From: Phycicoccus sp. Root101
GTDB lineage: Bacteria > Actinomycetota > Actinomycetes > Actinomycetales > Dermatophilaceae
Direction: 5' to 3'
Assembly: GCF_001426245.1 (NCBI RefSeq)
Contig: NZ_LMCM01000001.1
Span: 684,625-748,624, forward strand
Length of the DNA stretch: 64,000 nt
Positions 23,584 through 32,322 of this stretch are shown piece after piece. Every line of letters starts with the position of its first letter. Position 1 is the stretch's first letter. The notes under the pieces were generated by a model. That model was not told the DNA's origin. It worked only from the letters and a program-made list of their open reading frames with translations, and made no database searches. A program made the position numbers and the translations under genes.

Positions 23584-23619
23584 CGAAAGGGCCCGGTCCA
23601 GCTGGACCGGGCCCTTTCG
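23584..23619. terminator. Perfect palindromic bidirectional terminator
   Basis: A 36-nt perfect palindrome centred on CCAGCTGG with a CTTTCG run on the plus strand and mirrored on the minus strand. It separates the convergent GlsB-like and ferritin-like genes and can serve both. Confidence 0.8.
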
Positions 23620-23663
23620 TGTGCTGTGGCCGAGCCGTCGGCCGGCTGGTTGGGTGGGCGGAC

Positions 23664-24356
23664 TCAGGCAGCCAGGCCCAGGCGTCCCATCCGGCGGGTG
23701 TGCTCGTCGGTGAGCCGGGCGAACATCCGGCCGAGCTCGGCGAGGTCGGCACTCGGACGGTCGGGACCCCCCGCACCACCCACGAGCAGGGAGGCGAGCG
23801 CATCGCGCTCGACCGCCACCTGCTGGGCCTGCGACAGGGCCTCGCCCACGAGGCGACGACCCCACAGCGCGAGCCGCCCGGAGATGCGGGGGTCGGTGCG
23901 GATGGCCTCCCGGACGACCTTGACGACGAAGTCGGCCTGGCCGACGTCCTGCATCGCCGAGTGCACGAGCGCCTTGGTCGAGGGGTCCACGTACGCGGCG
24001 ACCTCGCGGTAGAAGTCGGTGGCGATGCCGTCCCCGACGTAGGCCTTGACCAGGCCCTCGAGCCACGTGCTCGGACGGGTCCGCTCGTGGAAGGCGTCCA
24101 CGGGGGCGATGAACGGGGCCATGGCCGTCTGGGGCGCCACCCCCATGTCGTCGAGGCGGGCGACGATCATCTCGTAGTGCCGGAACTCGGCGACGGCGAG
24201 CCCGGCGACGGCGGCCTTGAGGGGCTGGGTGGGCGAGAGCTCGGAGTCACCGGCCAGTCGGGTGAACGCGGTGAGCTCGCCGTAGGCAAGGGCACCGAGG
24301 AGGTCCGCGACCGCCTCGCGGTACTGCGGATCAGCCAGCCAGTCGTCCTGCGTCAT
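23664..24356 (-). CDS. Ferritin-like fold protein (MiaE-related)
   Basis: A 230-residue all-helical protein. The segments ALAYGELTAFTRLAGDSE and LAVAEFRHYEMI provide Glu and ExxH residues typical of diiron ferritin-like proteins of the MiaE-related group; QADFVVKVVREAI is a later helix. Metal binding and activity are unproven. In M. tuberculosis a similar gene (Rv3210c) lies beside rhlE. The ATG at 24356 has TAGGGT 7 nt upstream, and it is divergent from the helicase gene. Confidence 0.75.
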   Translation of the reverse strand: MTQDDWLADPQYREAVADLLGALAYGELTAFTRLAGDSELSPTQPLKAAVAGLAVAEFRHYEMIVARLDDMGVAPQTAMAPFIAPVDAFHERTRPSTWLEGLVKAYVGDGIATDFYREVAAYVDPSTKALVHSAMQDVGQADFVVKVVREAIRTDPRISGRLALWGRRLVGEALSQAQQVAVERDALASLLVGGAGGPDRPSADLAELGRMFARLTDEHTRRMGRLGLAA

Positions 24357-24363
24357 GTCCGTC

Positions 24364-24369
24364 ACCCTA
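24364..24369 (-). promoter_or_regulatory. -10 box TAGGGT, leaderless, for the ferritin-like gene
   Basis: TAGGGT is 7 nt before the ATG at 24356 on the minus strand. Confidence 0.6.
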
Positions 24370-24594
24370 ACGGCGCGACCGCACCCACCGACGCCCGACG
24401 ACCCACCGCCGGGGACCGACGATGAGGGGATGGGAGGGCCCCGGCGGTAGACTGGACGCGTCAAAGGTGCCCGGTCGGCACGAATCAGCCGCGGACGTGG
24501 TCCGCGCAACCGCTCGACGAGCATGGAAGACCTCCGATCGGCCCGCTGCGCGACGGCCTCCCCCGTGGGGAGCGCCCCCGATCGAGAGAACTTC

Positions 24595-26145
24595 ATGACC
24601 GAGACCACCACGGACGCTGCTGCGCCCGCAGAGCCGACGTTCGCCGACTTCGACGTCCACCCCGACATCGTCGCCTCCCTGAGCGCCGCCGGCATCGTCA
24701 CCCCCTTCCCCATCCAGGCGATGACCCTCCCGGTCGCCCTCGCCGGCCACGACATCATCGGCCAGGCGAAGACCGGCACCGGCAAGACGCTGGGCTTCGG
24801 CGTCCCGATGCTCAACCGCACGATCGCCCGCGTCGACGACGCCTGGGACGGCTTCAAGCACGCCGGCAAACCGCAGGCCTTGGCCGTGGCACCGACCCGC
24901 GAGCTCGCGGTCCAGGTCGCCGCCGACCTCGAGCGCGCCGGCAAGGGACGCGGCATCCGCGTCCTCACCGTCTACGGTGGCCGCGCGTACGAGCCGCAGG
25001 TCGAGGCGCTGCGCAACGGCGTCGAGGTCGTCGTCGGCACGCCCGGTCGCCTCATCGACCTGGCCAAGCAGGGCCACCTCGACCTGTCCCACGTGAAGTC
25101 CGTCGTCCTCGACGAGGCCGACGAGATGCTCGACCTCGGGTTCCTGCCCGACGTGGAGAAGCTCCTCGCCATGACGCCGCCGAACCGCCAGACCATGCTG
25201 TTCTCGGCGACCATGCCGGGCGCGGTCGTGGCGCTGGCCCGTCGCTACATGAAGCAGCCGACCCACATCCGGGCCATGGGCGACGACCAGGAGAACGCCC
25301 ACACGGTCAAGGCCGTCGAGCAGTTCGTCTACCGCGCCCACGCGATGGACAAGGTCGAGATGCTGGCGCGCATGCTGCAGGCCGAGGGCCGTGGCCTGAC
25401 CATCATCTTCAGCCGCACGAAGCGCACCGCCGCCAAGGTCGCCGACGAGCTCGTCGACCGCGGGTTCGCCGCCGCCGCGATCCACGGTGACCTCGGCCAG
25501 GGCGCCCGCGAGCAGGCGCTGCGCGCGTTCCGCAACGGCAAGGTCGACATCCTCGTCGCCACCGACGTCGCGGCCCGCGGCATCGACGTCGACAACGTCA
25601 CCCACGTCATCAACTACCAGTGCCCCGAGGACGAGAAGACCTACCTGCACCGCATCGGCCGCACCGCCCGCGCCGGCAACACGGGTATCGCCGTCACCTT
25701 CGTCGACTGGGACGACATCCCCCGCTGGGGCCTGATCAACAAGACGCTGGACCTGGGCATCCCGGACCCGGAGGAGACCTACTCCTCCTCGGACCACCTC
25801 TACGAGCAGCTCGACATCCCGCGCACCGCCAAGGGCCGCCTGCCGAAGGCCGCCCAGAAGCTCGCGGGGCTCGACGCCGAGGTGCTCGAGGACCTCGGCG
25901 AGACCGGCAAGGCCAGCGGTCGGCGCCCCGCCGGCGGTGGCCGCAGTGGTCGTGACGGCGCCCGAGAGGGAAGCCGCGACGGTGGTCGTGGACGCGAGGG
26001 TTCGCGCGACGCCGGTCGCAGCGAGCGCCGCCCCGACTCGGCGCCCAAGGACGGTGACGCAGCCACCAAGCCGCGTCGCAACCGCAACCGGCGGCGCACC
26101 CGCGGCGGCACGGGCGACGCCGCCCCCGCCGGCCAGGAGGGCTGA
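24595..26145 (+). CDS. rhlE: DEAD-box RNA helicase, RhlE type
   Basis: A 516-residue helicase with all DEAD-box motifs: Q motif FPIQAMTLP, motif I AKTGTGKT, PTRELAVQ, GTPGRL, DEAD (within VVLDEADEMLDLG), SAT, and HRIGRTARAG. The C-terminal 80 residues are basic and repetitive (GGRSGRDGAREG, RGREGSRD, RRNRNRRRTRGG), an RGG-like RNA-binding tail. It should remodel RNA in ribosome assembly or decay. Rv3211 (rhlE) is the syntenic counterpart. The 5' leader of about 140 nt is long for this genome; start codon chosen by CGAGAGA 7 nt upstream. Confidence 0.9.
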   Translation: MTETTTDAAAPAEPTFADFDVHPDIVASLSAAGIVTPFPIQAMTLPVALAGHDIIGQAKTGTGKTLGFGVPMLNRTIARVDDAWDGFKHAGKPQALAVAPTRELAVQVAADLERAGKGRGIRVLTVYGGRAYEPQVEALRNGVEVVVGTPGRLIDLAKQGHLDLSHVKSVVLDEADEMLDLGFLPDVEKLLAMTPPNRQTMLFSATMPGAVVALARRYMKQPTHIRAMGDDQENAHTVKAVEQFVYRAHAMDKVEMLARMLQAEGRGLTIIFSRTKRTAAKVADELVDRGFAAAAIHGDLGQGAREQALRAFRNGKVDILVATDVAARGIDVDNVTHVINYQCPEDEKTYLHRIGRTARAGNTGIAVTFVDWDDIPRWGLINKTLDLGIPDPEETYSSSDHLYEQLDIPRTAKGRLPKAAQKLAGLDAEVLEDLGETGKASGRRPAGGGRSGRDGAREGSRDGGRGREGSRDAGRSERRPDSAPKDGDAATKPRRNRNRRRTRGGTGDAAPAGQEG

Positions 26146-26226
26146 CCCCACTGCCGGGTACGGCGCCGCGTTGCGAATCGGTCACGTCGGCGCCATACCC
26201 GTGGGCACTGGTGCCATCCTCACGTC

Positions 26227-27762
26227 GTGGGGGACTTCATGCACCGTTCCGGGCGCCGGACCGTCGCGATCCTGCTGGTGGCCGCGGTCGCGGTCGTCGC
26301 GGTCGTGGTCGCGGTGCTGCGGCCGAGCGAGCAGGAGCGCTTCCGGTCCTGGTTGCGTGACCAGCCCGACATCGTGTCCGTCGACGAACCCGCCCGGGCC
26401 GTGGCCCTCGGCGTCGCCGGGGTGGCCGGCCGGGTGTTCGAACCCACCGACCGTGCCGTGGTGGCCGTGCCGCTCGACGTCGCGGTCGTCGACCGCCTGG
26501 CTCGCGCCATCGTCGCGTATGCCGCCACCCACCCGTCCCTGAGCGGTCCAGCCGTGGAGCTGCGGCAGGGCCGGGACGTGGTGCTCGTCGGTGCGCGCCC
26601 GGGTACCAATGCCACGACCCTGCGGGTGCTCGGCGCGATGCGTGACCTGCCTGGTGTCGTCGCGGTTCAGATCGCCGTGCGATCGGGGTCCGCGCCCTTC
26701 ACCGCCACCGTGGAGACCGGCTCCGACCTGCCTGCCGCTGTGACGACCCTGGCCGGCGCCGTGCCGCACCCGGACGAGTCGTGGGTCAACGGACCCCCGT
26801 CCGTCGCGGTCCGCGACCCCGAGGGCCACGAGGTACGGATCCTCGACGGCGGCACCGTCAGTGCGTCGGACCGGCGGGCCTTCGCCCTGGCGGTGCGACT
26901 GGCCCCGGCCCGAGCAGTCACGCTCACGGTCTCCGGGACACCGAGCACGGACCGCCGGAGCGTGATCAGGCTCCCGGGCCCTGGTCTGGTGGCCGAGGAC
27001 GTCGACGCCCTGCACCGGTCGGGTTTCGGCCTGAGCCGGTTCGGTGAGGTCGTCGAGGGCCCTGTCGGTCCGGTCACCATGGACGAGCAGGCGTGGGCCA
27101 CCTCCGCGGCGGCCCAGCTGCGGCGGGACTCAGGAGCCGTGGCAGTCACCGTGGACCCCGGCACCTCCGACACCAGGCGTCCCGTCACCGCCGACCTGCG
27201 GGTCACTCCCGACGTCTCGTTCCCACGGGTCCTCGCGGCCCTGCCGGAGGCTGTCGAGCAGGTGGAGCTGCACACCTCACCCGCGCCTCCCGACTACGAC
27301 CGCGACGACGCCCTCGCCCCCGACCCCGAGGTCGACTGCCCCGACGTGGGCCACGGCCTCAACCTCGCGTACACGGGCCCGCCCGGACGGCTCGGCAAGG
27401 CCGCCAACTACCTTGCCGCCCTGCGCGCGGGCGCGAGCGGTGCGACCTGCGTCCACTGGGCGGAGGCCGACGAGCACGGACGTCGCCCGACCACCCAGAC
27501 CCTGCTCGTCCGGCTCCCCCTGCGCGAGGCGAGCTGGCGGCCCCTGCTGGACGTCGTCCGGGCCCGCCGGGCGGACCTGGGGTCGGCCCATCCCACCGTG
27601 CTCCTGCTCCTGCCGGTCCCCGGGACGTCGGTCACCGGGCTCGTCGACCTCGCCGAGGGCCAGGCGCCCTCGGTCAGCGCTCTGGACACGGACAGCCAGG
27701 GGCAGACCCGCGCGGTCCAGGACGCACTTCAGCCCCTGGTCCGGTACTGGGCCAGGGGCTGA
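26227..27762 (+). CDS. Membrane-anchored protein of unknown function, 511 aa
   Basis: A 511-residue protein with a single N-terminal membrane segment (about residues 13-31, a run of Ala, Val and Leu) and a large Ala/Val-rich exterior part. No catalytic motif is recognised. Four cysteines cluster in the C-terminal third. It occupies the position of Rv3212, an alanine-valine-rich protein next to rhlE. GTG 26227 has a CATCCT box 6 nt upstream; an ATG at 26239 with GGGGGA upstream is an alternative. The last codons form one arm of a hairpin that spans the stop. Confidence 0.65.
   Translation: MGDFMHRSGRRTVAILLVAAVAVVAVVVAVLRPSEQERFRSWLRDQPDIVSVDEPARAVALGVAGVAGRVFEPTDRAVVAVPLDVAVVDRLARAIVAYAATHPSLSGPAVELRQGRDVVLVGARPGTNATTLRVLGAMRDLPGVVAVQIAVRSGSAPFTATVETGSDLPAAVTTLAGAVPHPDESWVNGPPSVAVRDPEGHEVRILDGGTVSASDRRAFALAVRLAPARAVTLTVSGTPSTDRRSVIRLPGPGLVAEDVDALHRSGFGLSRFGEVVEGPVGPVTMDEQAWATSAAAQLRRDSGAVAVTVDPGTSDTRRPVTADLRVTPDVSFPRVLAALPEAVEQVELHTSPAPPDYDRDDALAPDPEVDCPDVGHGLNLAYTGPPGRLGKAANYLAALRAGASGATCVHWAEADEHGRRPTTQTLLVRLPLREASWRPLLDVVRARRADLGSAHPTVLLLLPVPGTSVTGLVDLAEGQAPSVSALDTDSQGQTRAVQDALQPLVRYWARG
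27730..27761 (+). terminator. Terminator-like hairpin overlapping the stop codon
   Basis: Perfect 10-bp arms (27730-27739 with 27752-27761) enclose a 12-nt loop and run into the TGA at 27760-27762. The stem lies within coding sequence, so the same bases encode the protein end and a likely transcription end. The next gene is convergent. Confidence 0.5.
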
Positions 27763-27809
27763 AGGCTCGCCGTGCGGGAAGCGTGGCGCGCCGCGCGTCG
27801 GGCGGGGTG

Positions 27810-28856
27810 TCAGGCGCCGATGGTCGCCGTGTCGATGACGAAGCGGTAGCGCACGTCGGAGTTCACGACGCGGTCGTAGGCCTCGTTGACCTTGCTGGCG
27901 TCGATCGTCTCGATCTCGGCGGCGATGCCGTGCTCGGCCGCGAAGTCGAGCATCTCCTGGGTCTGCGGGATCCCGCCGATGTTGGAGCCGGCCAGTGCCT
28001 TGCTGCCACCGATGAGCGAGAACGCCACGAAGGTGCTCGGGTCGCTCGGGGCGCCCACGTTGACCATGGCGCCGTTCGCCTTGAGCAGCGACAGGTAGTC
28101 GTCGAACGGCAGGTTCGCGCTCACCGTGTTGAGGATGAGGTCGAACGAGCCGCGCAGCTTCTCGAAGGTCTCCGGGTCCTTGGTGGCGTAGTGGGCCACA
28201 GCGCCGAAGGCCTTGCTGTCGGCCTCCTTGGAGGTCGTCTGGCTCAGCACGGTGACCTCGGCGCCGAGGGCGGCGGCGAACTTCACGCCGAGGTGACCGA
28301 GGCCACCGAGTCCGACGACGGCGACCTTCTTGCCGGGCCCTGCGCCCCAGCGCTTGAGCGGGTTGAACGTCGTGATGCCGGCGCACAGGAGCGGTGCGGC
28401 GACGTCGAGCTCGAGGGCGTCGGGGATGCGGACGGCGAAGCGCTCGCTCACGACGACGGACTGCGCGTAGCCGCCCATGGTCTTCTCGCCGTCGTAGCCG
28501 GTGCCGTTGTACGTCATGACGGCACCCTTGAGGCAGAACTGCTCCTGGCCGTCCTTGCAGTACTCACACTCGCCACAGGAGTCGACCATGCAGCCGACGC
28601 CGACGCGGTCGCCGACCTTGTAACGGGTCACGCCGCCACCGACCTCGGAGACGACTCCGGCGATCTCGTGGCCGGGCACCATCGGGAAGATGGCGCTCCC
28701 CCACTCCTCACGGACCTGGTGGATGTCGCTGTGGCAGATTCCGGCAAATGCGATGTCGATGACGATGTCGTCATCGCGCAGCTCGCGGCGCTCGATCGTG
28801 GTCGCCTCGAGGGCGGCTCCGGCGGACGCGGCGGACAGTGCTGCAGTGCGGGACAT
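27810..28856 (-). CDS. Zinc-dependent NAD(P) alcohol dehydrogenase
   Basis: A 348-residue medium-chain dehydrogenase. Catalytic zinc site CHSDIHQ and GHE, structural zinc loop CGECEYCKDGQEQFC, and Rossmann motif GLGGLGHLG are visible. The sequence type is that of the cinnamyl-alcohol-dehydrogenase-like, NADPH-preferring aldehyde reductases (YahK group). It probably reduces aldehydes in the cytosol. AAGGAGA lies 3-4 nt before the ATG at 28856. It is monocistronic, with 47 bp to the convergent upstream gene. Confidence 0.88.
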   Translation of the reverse strand: MSRTAALSAASAGAALEATTIERRELRDDDIVIDIAFAGICHSDIHQVREEWGSAIFPMVPGHEIAGVVSEVGGGVTRYKVGDRVGVGCMVDSCGECEYCKDGQEQFCLKGAVMTYNGTGYDGEKTMGGYAQSVVVSERFAVRIPDALELDVAAPLLCAGITTFNPLKRWGAGPGKKVAVVGLGGLGHLGVKFAAALGAEVTVLSQTTSKEADSKAFGAVAHYATKDPETFEKLRGSFDLILNTVSANLPFDDYLSLLKANGAMVNVGAPSDPSTFVAFSLIGGSKALAGSNIGGIPQTQEMLDFAAEHGIAAEIETIDASKVNEAYDRVVNSDVRYRFVIDTATIGA

Positions 28857-28987
28857 GATTCTCCTTGGGGGGTCGGGGTCAGTCACCGTCAAGGGACAAG
28901 TCCCTCGCGGACGTGACTATTCCGAGCCCGCCGGCGGGGCTGGTGCGCGACCGCGCCGCGAACGCCGGGGAGAATGCTTCGGACGAG

Positions 28988-29230
28988 CTACCGCGACTGC
29001 CCGGAGACCCGGTATGCGGCGGGGACGGCGGACTGCGCCGACGTGGAGTTCCCGACCTGCTGGAGCTGGACCGCCGGGGCGCCCGAGCCCGTGGTGGCGT
29101 CGGAGGTGTCGTTGATGCCCACGGACCAGTAGAGGACGCACACGGCGATCGCCGCGAGGATGGTCTGCAGCGGTCCGGCGTGGGCGCCGGTCGAGCGGGT
29201 GGTGGATGTCGGCTGGGGGGTGGACGACAT
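28988..29230 (-). CDS. Small single-pass membrane protein, 80 aa
   Basis: An 80-residue protein with a Ser/Thr-rich N-terminus, one membrane helix (about residues 22-40, TILAAIAVCVLYWSVGI) and a polar Ser/Gln/Ala-rich tail. I do not recognise it. The ATG at 29230 has GAGGAG 7 nt upstream. It lies between the dehydrogenase and the ParA-like gene, all on the minus strand, but with large gaps on both sides. Confidence 0.5.
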   Translation of the reverse strand: MSSTPQPTSTTRSTGAHAGPLQTILAAIAVCVLYWSVGINDTSDATTGSGAPAVQLQQVGNSTSAQSAVPAAYRVSGQSR

Positions 29231-29470
29231 TGGGGGACTCCTCGGATCTGCGCCGCGCTCGACGACCAGCAGGGGGTCTGGTCGTGCTCCGTGGCGGATG
29301 CAGAGATCGTCGCAGCGCATCAACGAGCGGTCACGACCTCTTTGCCAGTTCCATAACTTCCGACACGCCGACGGCGCCGTTTCCGGCCCGATCGGCTCAG
29401 TAGGGGGTCGTCCGTTCGGTTGAGGTGCGGTAGCCGCGTCACAGGCGTCTCACAGGCAACGCACGCCACC
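29231..29470 (-). other. 240-bp intergenic stretch with leader hairpin
   Basis: This gap between the ParA-like gene and the small membrane protein gene is less GC-rich than its surroundings around 29335-29360. It holds an 8-bp stem with 8-nt loop (29262-29269 with 29278-29285) in the leader of the small membrane protein gene. No further gene is apparent. Confidence 0.35.
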
Positions 29471-30259
29471 TCAGAGCGTGGCGAGCTGCTTCGCGAGCGC
29501 CTTCGCGACCTCACGGTAGGCCTTGGCCCCCTTGGACGTGCGGGAGGTAGCCAGGATGCTGCGGCCCACCGCCGGCGCCTCCGCGAACCGCACCGTCTTC
29601 GGGATGGGCGGGCTCAGGACCGGCAGGTCGTAGCGCTGGCCGACGTCGGCGAGCACCTCCTGGGCGTGGTTGCTGCGGCCGTCGAACATCGTGGGCAGGA
29701 TCCCGAGGACCCGCAGGTCCTTGTTGAGGATCTTCTGCACGTCGGCGACGGTGTCGAGCAGCTGGCCGACCCCGCGGTGGCTGAGCATCTCGCACGGCAT
29801 CGGGATGACCAGCCCCTGGCTCGCGGTCAGGGCGTTCAGCGTGAGGACCCCCAGGCTGGGTGAGCAGTCGAGCAGGATGACGTCGTAGTCGCCGCGCACG
29901 TCCTCGAGGGCGGTGCGCAGCACGTACTCGCGTCCGGGTCGCGGGAGCAGCTGGGCCTCGGCGCCCGCGAGGTCGATCACGCTGGGCACCAGGTCGACAC
30001 CGTCGTCGCAGGCGACCCGGACGTCGGCGATGGTCGCCTTGCCCAGGAGCACCTCGTTGACGGAGGCCTCGACCTCGTCGGGGTCCACACCGAGGCTGAA
30101 CGTGAGGCACGCCTGGGCGTCGAGGTCGACCAGCAGCACGCGCTTGCCCTGCTCGGCGAACGCCGCCCCGAGGGAGGCGACCGACGTCGTCTTCGCGACG
30201 CCGCCCTTCTGGTTGGCCACCGAGACGATGGCTGCGGGCCGGGTGCGAGCTCTGGCCAA
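29471..30259 (-). CDS. ParA/Soj-like ATPase
   Basis: A 262-residue ParA-type protein with deviant Walker A KGGVAKTT near residue 18, LLVDLDAQA, and ILLDCSPSLG. ParA proteins position chromosomes, plasmids or protein complexes through dynamic DNA binding. No ParB partner is adjacent, so it may act on a protein cargo rather than a centromere; Rv3213c is the syntenic orphan in M. tuberculosis. The start is a TTG at 30259. It is divergent from the HTH gene. Confidence 0.85.
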   Translation of the reverse strand: MARARTRPAAIVSVANQKGGVAKTTSVASLGAAFAEQGKRVLLVDLDAQACLTFSLGVDPDEVEASVNEVLLGKATIADVRVACDDGVDLVPSVIDLAGAEAQLLPRPGREYVLRTALEDVRGDYDVILLDCSPSLGVLTLNALTASQGLVIPMPCEMLSHRGVGQLLDTVADVQKILNKDLRVLGILPTMFDGRSNHAQEVLADVGQRYDLPVLSPPIPKTVRFAEAPAVGRSILATSRTSKGAKAYREVAKALAKQLATL

Positions 30260-30455
30260 CGGGAGGGCCCTTCCGTGCGAGGTGGGTGTGCCGGGGGCGC
30301 CAGTCTGTCAGGTACGAACGGTGACGATGCGGCGGCCGTACGGACAGGGATTGTCCGGTCCCCGCGCGAAGAGATAGTTGAACGCTTATCGTGTTGGGCG
30401 TAGCGCAGGGCTACGCAAAGGGCGGCGCGGACGTGCCGACAGGAGAGGTTTGGCT

Positions 30456-31370
30456 GTGGCGACGCCGCAACACCGGGGCCAGGGGGGCCCCCAGGGACTC
30501 GACGATGCCACCTTCCCTGCAGCCCTCCGCACGGCCGTCAAGCGCAGCGGCCGCAGCCTGGAGTCGTTGCGTCGCCGCCTCGACGAGCGCGGCACCCCCG
30601 TCAGCATCGCGACCCTCAGCTACTGGCAGTCCGGGCGCAGCCAGCCCCAGCGGGTCGGCTCGCTGGAAGCCGTCGCCCACCTCGAGGAGATCCTCGGGGT
30701 TCCGCGCGGCCACCTCCTGAGCAAGCTCGGCCCTCGACGCCGGCCCGGTCCGCCCCGCGAGCTGCCCCGCGCCGCCGACCTCCCGGTCGAGATCCCGCTC
30801 GCGACCCAGGCGATGGAGCAGCTGGGGTTCGGCGACACCCTCGAGCTCGTCGACCTCACGGTGCACGACACCCTCGACGTCGACGCCCACGGCGTTCAGC
30901 GCGTGCGGACCATCCGCAACGTCGTCCGTGCCATGCGCGACGGCGCCCAGCGCATCCCTGCCCTCCTCGCGACCGACCAGCCGAGCGGCGAACGGGCCGA
31001 GTTCCGGGCGGTCAGCGGCTGCCGCGTCGGGCGCACGATCTCCCACGACGCCGACGGCGTGTTCGCCGCCGAGATCATCCTCGACCGGCCCCTGCGCGTC
31101 GACGAGACGGCGGCAGCCGAGCACCAGGTCGTGCTCCCCCGCGACCTCGACCCCGAGCAGTCGATCGAGTACTTCCTCCTGCACCGGGTCACCGAGCTGA
31201 TGATCTGGGTGCGGTTCCACCCGGCCAGGCTGCCCGTCACCGTCGAGACCTACAGCGTGCTCGACGGGATGACCACCTCGTCCCTGATCGACCTCGGCGA
31301 CTCCACCAGCGTCCAGCACGTGGTGCACCGGGTCGGGCCCGGACGCGTCGGCATCCGCTGGAACTTCTGA
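30456..31370 (+). CDS. HTH (XRE-like) transcriptional regulator
   Basis: A 304-residue protein whose N-terminal 75 residues look like a lambda-repressor-type HTH (LRTAVKRSGRSLESLRRRLDERGTPVSIATLSYWQSGRSQP with a following EILGVPRGHLL). The remaining 230 residues form a domain with no recognised enzymatic motif. GTG 30456 is chosen because AGGAGAGG (30441-30448) lies 7 nt upstream. Targets are unknown; divergence from the ParA-like gene over 197 bp makes that gene a possible target. Convergent with the RecB-like nuclease. Confidence 0.7.
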   Translation: MATPQHRGQGGPQGLDDATFPAALRTAVKRSGRSLESLRRRLDERGTPVSIATLSYWQSGRSQPQRVGSLEAVAHLEEILGVPRGHLLSKLGPRRRPGPPRELPRAADLPVEIPLATQAMEQLGFGDTLELVDLTVHDTLDVDAHGVQRVRTIRNVVRAMRDGAQRIPALLATDQPSGERAEFRAVSGCRVGRTISHDADGVFAAEIILDRPLRVDETAAAEHQVVLPRDLDPEQSIEYFLLHRVTELMIWVRFHPARLPVTVETYSVLDGMTTSSLIDLGDSTSVQHVVHRVGPGRVGIRWNF

Positions 31371-31391
31371 GAGCCGCCCTCGACGAGGCGG

Positions 31392-32309
31392 TCAGGCGCC
31401 GGTGCGCGAGGACGGTGCCGCCGGTCGCGCGGGGTCCTCGAGGGCGGCCCAGCTCGACTTCTCCGGCCCGAACGCCTGGCCGGCCGGGCAGTGCGCCCTG
31501 AAGTCGCACCACTGGCACAGCGGCCCCACCGTGGCGGGGAACCGTCCCGAGTCGACGCCGAACTGCGCATAGTCGTCCTCGGCGCGACGGGCGTCGCGTG
31601 CGATGGACTCGGCCTCCGCGATCTTGCGCTGCAGCGACTCGCCGCTGTGCTCGTGCGTGGCCACTGCGCCGCTGGGCAGGTGGTGCAGCTCGACCCGGAC
31701 GCAGCGGCGGCGGAACATCTTCCACGCCGCCGCGGCATACAGGGCGAGCGGGAGCGAGGTGCGCGCGTCGTCGTCGGTGGGCTCCCACCGGCTCGTCTTG
31801 TAGTCGACGACCGCCAGCTCGCTGCCGCGGTCGTCGAGCCGGTCGATGCGGCCCTGGAGGGCCAGCTCCTCGGTCTTGAGCGACACCGTGCGCTCGATGC
31901 CCAGCGGCTGGTCGACGGGGTCGACGTCGGAGAGGTAGGTGCGCACCTGCCCCTGCGCCCGCTGGCGCCACTCCAGCGACTGGTCGGCGTCGCGGAAGCC
32001 CGCCTCGATCCACGAGGTCCGCACGAGCTCGGCACCGGCCTCCGGGGTGCGCTGCTCCGGGGCGAGGTCCCACCAGTCGCGCAGGGCGTTGTGCACCGCC
32101 GTGCCCACCGAGGTGTGCGCCCGCTGGGGACGCTGGGGCGGGGAGGGTCGGTCGAGGTACTGCATGCGGTACCGGCGCGGGCAGTCGACCCACGCGAGCA
32201 GGCGGCTCGGGCTGGCGCGGAACAGGCGCCGCGGCATACCGCCGAACGACTCCTGCACGAACGCGGACCGGGCGGCCGACGCCGGCCCCGCGGGGCTCCC
32301 CTGCTGCAT
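31392..32309 (-). CDS. RecB-like PD-(D/E)XK nuclease with Fe-S-type cysteines
   Basis: A 305-residue nuclease: QGRIDRLDD and VVDYKTSRWEP supply the PD-(D/E)XK core, and a Cys near residue 31-45 (CPRRYRMQYL) with a C-terminal CQWCDFRAHC gives the C...CxxCx5C iron-sulfur staple of the Cas4/AddB group. No helicase domain is present. Such stand-alone RecB-family exonucleases are common in actinobacteria; their role in repair is inferred. TAACGT 7 nt upstream supports the ATG at 32309. Confidence 0.85.
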   Translation of the reverse strand: MQQGSPAGPASAARSAFVQESFGGMPRRLFRASPSRLLAWVDCPRRYRMQYLDRPSPPQRPQRAHTSVGTAVHNALRDWWDLAPEQRTPEAGAELVRTSWIEAGFRDADQSLEWRQRAQGQVRTYLSDVDPVDQPLGIERTVSLKTEELALQGRIDRLDDRGSELAVVDYKTSRWEPTDDDARTSLPLALYAAAAWKMFRRRCVRVELHHLPSGAVATHEHSGESLQRKIAEAESIARDARRAEDDYAQFGVDSGRFPATVGPLCQWCDFRAHCPAGQAFGPEKSSWAALEDPARPAAPSSRTGA

Positions 32310-32316
32310 GCCCGCC

Positions 32317-32322
32317 ACGTTA
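32317..32322 (-). promoter_or_regulatory. -10 box TAACGT, leaderless, for the RecB-like nuclease
   Basis: TAACGT is 7 nt before the ATG at 32309. It overlaps the end of the upstream marC-like gene, whose stop is at 32320. Confidence 0.5.

Noticed and set aside
24454-24594. A riboswitch or cold-shock thermosensor in the helicase leader
   Set aside because: The 140-nt leader has some GC-rich stems, but no known riboswitch core could be recognised by eye.
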